Source: Candidatus Hydrogenedentota bacterium (lineage in GTDB: Bacteria > Hydrogenedentota > Hydrogenedentia > Hydrogenedentales > SLHB01). Taken from it: a stretch of 7,928 bases of DNA. A program made the position numbers and the translations under genes. Shown here piece by piece: positions 5,681 through 7,928 of the stretch (the first letter of the stretch is position 1; the number at the start of each line of letters is the position of its first letter). Location of the stretch: positions 1-7,928 of the forward strand of contig DUZM01000231.1 of the NCBI GenBank assembly GCA_013349485.1. Reading direction: 5' to 3'. The notes below the pieces were generated by a model. The model saw only the letters and a list, made by a program, of their open reading frames with translations, searched no databases and was not told the DNA's origin.

Positions 5681-6656
5681 GTCTTGGCGAAGACTTGTGC
5701 GGCGTTTCCGACTTCTTGTCGGGAACGAGTCGTGCCGGCGGCATGTTTGCAGCCGGGTCTGTTGCGGGGCTCGGTGGTTCGGTTCGACGAGACGTGCCGA
5801 GGAATCCGAATGTTGGCTGACTTGGCGCCTGGTTGTGCAGCTGTTTTACGGGTCGAGTTACCGGTGGTTCCTCTACGGCCCCTTTGCTTGACCAGAACCA
5901 AGTCAATGCTGTCAGAAGGATGAGGACTCCCAGGCCTGCCAATGCCTTCTTTGTCATAATCGTAACTCCTGCAGTGACAACCAGTTTGAGTGTCGTCGCC
6001 GCGCTGCCGGCGGCCGCGCCGGGGCCGGCGCCTGCGATGGCGATTTTGGCGAGCGAACCCGTCAGCGAGGCCGGGGCGGCCTCGCTGGTCGAGATATCGA
6101 GCGCGGCGGTCAACACGGCGGCGGGGACTACGATGCTGCGGCGTTTCAGGCGGCGCCGTATCTGTTCGACGCCCTTGTCGATGCGCGCGCGGACGGCCGA
6201 TTCGGAGATCCCGAGCATGTGGCCGATGGCGTCGTGCGTTTGGTTCTCGAAGAACCGGTAAAGGATGGGCGTGCGGTAGTGTTCGGCGAGTTCTTCGAGA
6301 GCTTCGTCGACATAGGACAGCACGTCGTCCCATTCCGGCTTGACTTGTTGTGATTGCGCCTCGGCAAAACGTTGTTCTCGTTGCCGCCGTCGCTGCGCGC
6401 CCCGGATGCGGTCAAGCGAACGGGAAACCGCCAACCGATGAAGCCAGCCGCCTACGGACGACCTAATGCGCGCGCGGGTGCGCATTAGTTCGACGAAACA
6501 TTCCTGGGCAACGTCCTCCGCTTCGGCCGCATCACGGAGAATGCGTTTGCAGGTCGTGTAGACCATCGCGGAGTGCCGGGACAGAATCTGCGCGAAAGCA
6601 TCCGCATCTCGTGCCACACGCCATCGCTCGAGTAATGTCGTCTCTGAACCGTTCAT
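5652..6656 (-). CDS. ECF-type RNA polymerase sigma factor with C-terminal membrane anchor
   Basis: The 334-residue product starts with a complete ECF sigma factor. Region 2 covers about residues 8-88 ('FAQILSRHSAMVYTTCKRIL', then 'AEDVAQECFVEL', then 'GGWLHRLAVSRSLDRIR'), and region 4 about 113-172 with its helix-turn-helix at 140-165 ('THDAIGHMLGISESAVRARI'). Canonical ECF factors end there, at 160-200 residues. This one continues with an Ala/Gly-rich stretch (176-222), a hydrophobic span at about 238-255 preceded by Lys-Lys, and a Pro-rich linker (260-330). Positive-inside logic keeps the sigma domains in the cytoplasm and puts the linker outside. No separate anti-sigma gene is adjacent, so control may be built into the extension and the six-domain region that follows in another frame. 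The ATG at 6656 is the only usable start, because an in-frame TAG lies at 6665-6663; its ribosome binding site is weak, and a GC-rich hairpin sits just upstream. Confidence 0.88.
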   Translation of the reverse strand: MNGSETTLLERWRVARDADAFAQILSRHSAMVYTTCKRILRDAAEAEDVAQECFVELMRTRARIRSSVGGWLHRLAVSRSLDRIRGAQRRRQREQRFAEAQSQQVKPEWDDVLSYVDEALEELAEHYRTPILYRFFENQTHDAIGHMLGISESAVRARIDKGVEQIRRRLKRRSIVVPAAVLTAALDISTSEAAPASLTGSLAKIAIAGAGPGAAAGSAATTLKLVVTAGVTIMTKKALAGLGVLILLTALTWFWSSKGAVEEPPVTRPVKQLHNQAPSQPTFGFLGTSRRTEPPSPATDPAANMPPARLVPDKKSETPHKSSPRLTLARLRDR

Positions 6657-6665
6657 GACTCGCTA

Positions 6666-6692
6666 GCACGCGCCGTCCCGCACTGCGCGTGC
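6666..6692 (-). promoter_or_regulatory. Perfect hairpin directly upstream of the sigma factor start
   Basis: GCACGCGC (6666-6673) and GCGCGTGC (6685-6692) form a perfect, very GC-rich 8-bp stem with an 11-nt loop. Its 3' end in the minus-strand transcript is 9 nt before the ATG at 6656, so it covers the region where the ribosome lands and could lower translation. Confidence 0.45.
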
Positions 6693-6751
6693 GTTCGGGC
6701 GCTCCAATGAATAGACGCCGCCGCGGGGCAGAGTCGCATCGGAAACACGGC

Positions 6752-6783
6752 GGCCGCAAGTTGCATTCTACTCCGTTGCGGCC
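6752..6783 (-). promoter_or_regulatory. Perfect 8-bp inverted repeat in the sigma factor leader
   Basis: GGCCGCAA (6752-6759) and TTGCGGCC (6776-6783) pair perfectly around 16 nt. It could be an RNA hairpin in the leader or a dyad operator. Confidence 0.35.
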
Positions 6784-6796
6784 CGGCCGAGCATCC

Positions 6797-6815
6797 GCAC
6801 ATGGCGAGCATGTGC
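6797..6815 (-). promoter_or_regulatory. Perfect 7-bp palindromic dyad near the candidate promoter
   Basis: GCACATG (6797-6803) and CATGTGC (6809-6815) are perfect arms around GCGAG. On the minus strand the dyad lies directly downstream of a TATAAA box at 6826-6821, at about the expected transcription start. That is a typical operator position, but no binding protein can be named. Confidence 0.35.
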
Positions 6816-6820
6816 CCCTA

Positions 6821-6826
6821 TTTATA
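6821..6826 (-). promoter_or_regulatory. Candidate -10 element for the sigma factor gene
   Basis: TATAAA on the minus strand (five of six matches) stands out as an AT-rich patch in GC-rich DNA, about 165 nt upstream of the ATG at 6656. The -35 at 17-nt spacing (TCCAGA) is poor. If an ECF-type sigma controls this gene, the real promoter would look different. Confidence 0.25.
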
Positions 6827-7082
6827 TGGGCCTTTTGTTGCAGTCTGGATGGCGGGTTCGGGTTGTCTTGGGATGGTATTCGGGATTACCGATTTGGGCT
6901 TGAGCCGAGCGCGGTTTTGGGAATCAAGGGGAATTTGCCTGACTCGCTAAGCAGAAATAGATCTAAGCGCATCTTTAATAGGGGTCTGTGCCCTAAAATA
7001 GAACACGCTTATTGGGCGGCCGAAGAGTGACGGGTAAGGCGCATAGGATCGGAGGGATAGGACGTATTGGGCAAACGGGGCG

Positions 7083-7118
7083 GAGGTGGACGGGGTGGAC
7101 AGTGTGAACGGGCTGCAC
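7083..7118 (+). repeat. Four degenerate 9-bp units in a G-rich intergenic patch
   Basis: GAGGTGGAC, GGGGTGGAC, AGTGTGAAC and GGGCTGCAC follow each other without spacing at 7083-7118. The first two differ at one position; the last two are more diverged. Confidence 0.55.
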
Positions 7119-7205
7119 GGGCGGGAGCGTAGAGGAAGTGGATCAGGCGGGCGAATAGGCGGAATGCGGGTGGGTGTAGCAGGGACTCGGGGCGTTAATC
7201 GGGAA

Positions 7206-7228
7206 TTCGGAGGGGACGTGCATCCGAA
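7206..7228 (-). terminator. Small hairpin just after the right-hand gene, possible terminator
   Basis: TTCGGA (7206-7211) and TCCGAA (7223-7228) form a perfect 6-bp stem with an 11-nt loop, starting 5 nt after the stop of the minus-strand gene at 7234. Only a short, interrupted T stretch follows on the minus strand, so the terminator call is weak. Confidence 0.3.
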
Positions 7229-7233
7229 CGGCT

Positions 7234-7928
7234 TCATTCGACTGTGAGGAAGCGTTTGGTTCCGAGTATGTTCTTGCCGGTGATTTGGATGGCGTAATGG
7301 CCGGGTAGGGCCTTTTTGGGGACGGCGATCTTTAGTTTACCGGGGACGTTGATTTGGCGGGGGAAGCCGGCCAAGCCCGGTGCGGCGACGGTTATGCGCG
7401 TTTTGGTTTTCCGGCGGGTGTCGGCGGCGATGATGTAGAGGGCCACGGTGGTTGATTCGCCTCGGTGTAGGGTTGGCAGGGGGTCAAATCCGACTAGGTG
7501 CGGGCCGTCGGTTGGGGTGAAGACGAGTAGTGCCCAATTGGTGTCGAGGGCGAGTTCGAGGGCGTTGTTTTGGCGGTTGGCCTCGATGGGGCGCCAGGTG
7601 AGGGTTTCGATGTCGCAGAGGAAGACGTTATCGTCGGGCGCTGCGTCGCGCACGGTGAGGGCATAGGGTCGGCGGCTTTCCGAAAGGCCGGTGGCCGGGG
7701 GCCATTTCCATGGGTCTTGGCATTCGGGCCGGACGGCCACTATGGCCTCGTATCCTTGGCCGACGAACCGTCGCGTAACGATCTCGGCGTCTGAAGCCTC
7801 GGGGTCGTGGTCGGCGACGTCGCCCCATACCAGGGCGTCATGCACCGGGAATCGTGCGCAGAGCCAGTTGGCCTCGAGCGTCGCCATGTCGGGTCCGAGA
7901 GTGTTGCGTCCGCCCGCGAACCCGGACA
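7234..7928 (-). CDS. C-terminal part of an unidentified protein, possibly a carbohydrate-active enzyme (5' end outside the window)
   Basis: The frame is open to the right edge of the window: upstream of the internal ATG at 7887, residues 'SGFAGGRNTLGPD' continue in frame without a stop, so 7887 is probably not the true start. About 231 residues are visible. The first 70 ('MATLEANWLCARFPVHDALVWGDV...') look like the end of a globular catalytic domain. A middle stretch ('PDDNVFLCDIETLTWRPIEANRQ', then 'LELALDTNWALLVFTP') and a final one ('GESTTVALYIIAADTRRKTKTRITV' to 'YAIQITGK.ILGTKRFLTVE') look like two beta-sandwich modules. C-terminal modules of this kind are common in glycoside hydrolases, but I recognise no catalytic motif and make no family call. 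It is read in the same direction as the sigma gene but is 577 bp away, so probably not co-transcribed. Confidence 0.6.
   Translation of the reverse strand, partial: SGFAGGRNTLGPDMATLEANWLCARFPVHDALVWGDVADHDPEASDAEIVTRRFVGQGYEAIVAVRPECQDPWKWPPATGLSESRRPYALTVRDAAPDDNVFLCDIETLTWRPIEANRQNNALELALDTNWALLVFTPTDGPHLVGFDPLPTLHRGESTTVALYIIAADTRRKTKTRITVAAPGLAGFPRQINVPGKLKIAVPKKALPGHYAIQITGKNILGTKRFLTVE

Larger units (their letters stand above)
6657..7233. other. 577-bp intergenic region upstream of the sigma factor gene
   Basis: Both flanking genes read leftwards, so this gap holds the end of the right-hand gene's transcript and the control region of the sigma gene. It contains three perfect inverted repeats (6666-6692, 6752-6783, 6797-6815), an AT-rich box at 6821-6826, a 9-bp repeat patch (7083-7118) and a small hairpin at 7206-7228. 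From about 7020 to 7220 the plus strand is strongly G-rich. ORFs of 96-113 codons exist here on both strands, but they are Pro- or Arg-biased and have no recognisable domain. Confidence 0.6.

Noticed and set aside
6689..7030. Plus-strand ORF of 113 codons in the gap upstream of the sigma gene
   Set aside because: Its composition is irregular, no domain is recognisable, it covers two inverted repeats, and there is no convincing ribosome binding site. A real small gene cannot be fully excluded.
6947..7237. Minus-strand ORF of 96 codons overlapping the end of the right-hand gene by 4 nt
   Set aside because: The 4-nt overlap suggested coupling, but the peptide is Pro/Arg/Ser-rich simply because it reads the C-rich strand and the 9-bp repeats; it has no domain or transmembrane segment.

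Overview
The window looks like part of a GC-rich bacterial chromosome with dual-membrane, surface-protein-rich biology. An extended ECF sigma factor followed by carboxypeptidase-regulatory-like (transthyretin-like) domains, a probable PPi-dependent phosphofructokinase, a COG1082-type sugar isomerase and a lipoprotein with a nidogen-like fold resemble what is seen in Planctomycetota, Hydrogenedentota and neighbouring lineages. That placement is an inference from protein style; no marker gene is present. I see no rRNA, tRNA, CRISPR array, insertion sequence or phage gene.

Layout, left to right. A lipoprotein gene reads leftwards (22-987). A divergent promoter region (988-1298) separates it from a rightward metabolic pair: a TIM-barrel sugar phosphate isomerase/epimerase (1299-2126) and a PFK-family phosphotransferase (2353-3570). 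The gap before the PFK gene carries three tandem 18-bp repeats. Read in the PFK frame, they lie in a 35-codon Arg-rich small ORF that stops 3 nt before the PFK start. The gap 3571-3826 lies between convergent genes and carries two kinds of degenerate short-period repeat. On the minus strand then come a block of six carboxypeptidase-regulatory-like domains (3827-5674) and, directly upstream and overlapping it in another frame, an ECF sigma factor with a C-terminal membrane anchor (5652-6656). A 577-bp gap (6657-7233) holds several perfect hairpins and a 9-bp repeat patch. The window ends with the 3' part of another minus-strand gene (7234-7928).

The most interesting item is the sigma/repeat-domain junction. 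The two reading frames overlap by only 23 nt and differ by one base. The downstream frame has no credible start or ribosome binding site, and its first domain begins in the middle of its first beta strand. Joined, they would make a protein of about 940 residues: cytoplasmic sigma factor, one membrane span, Pro-rich linker, then six extracytoplasmic beta-sandwich domains. This would be a one-piece membrane-tethered transcription factor with its own outside sensor. Whether the break is an assembly error, a real mutation or a recoding site cannot be settled from this sequence alone.
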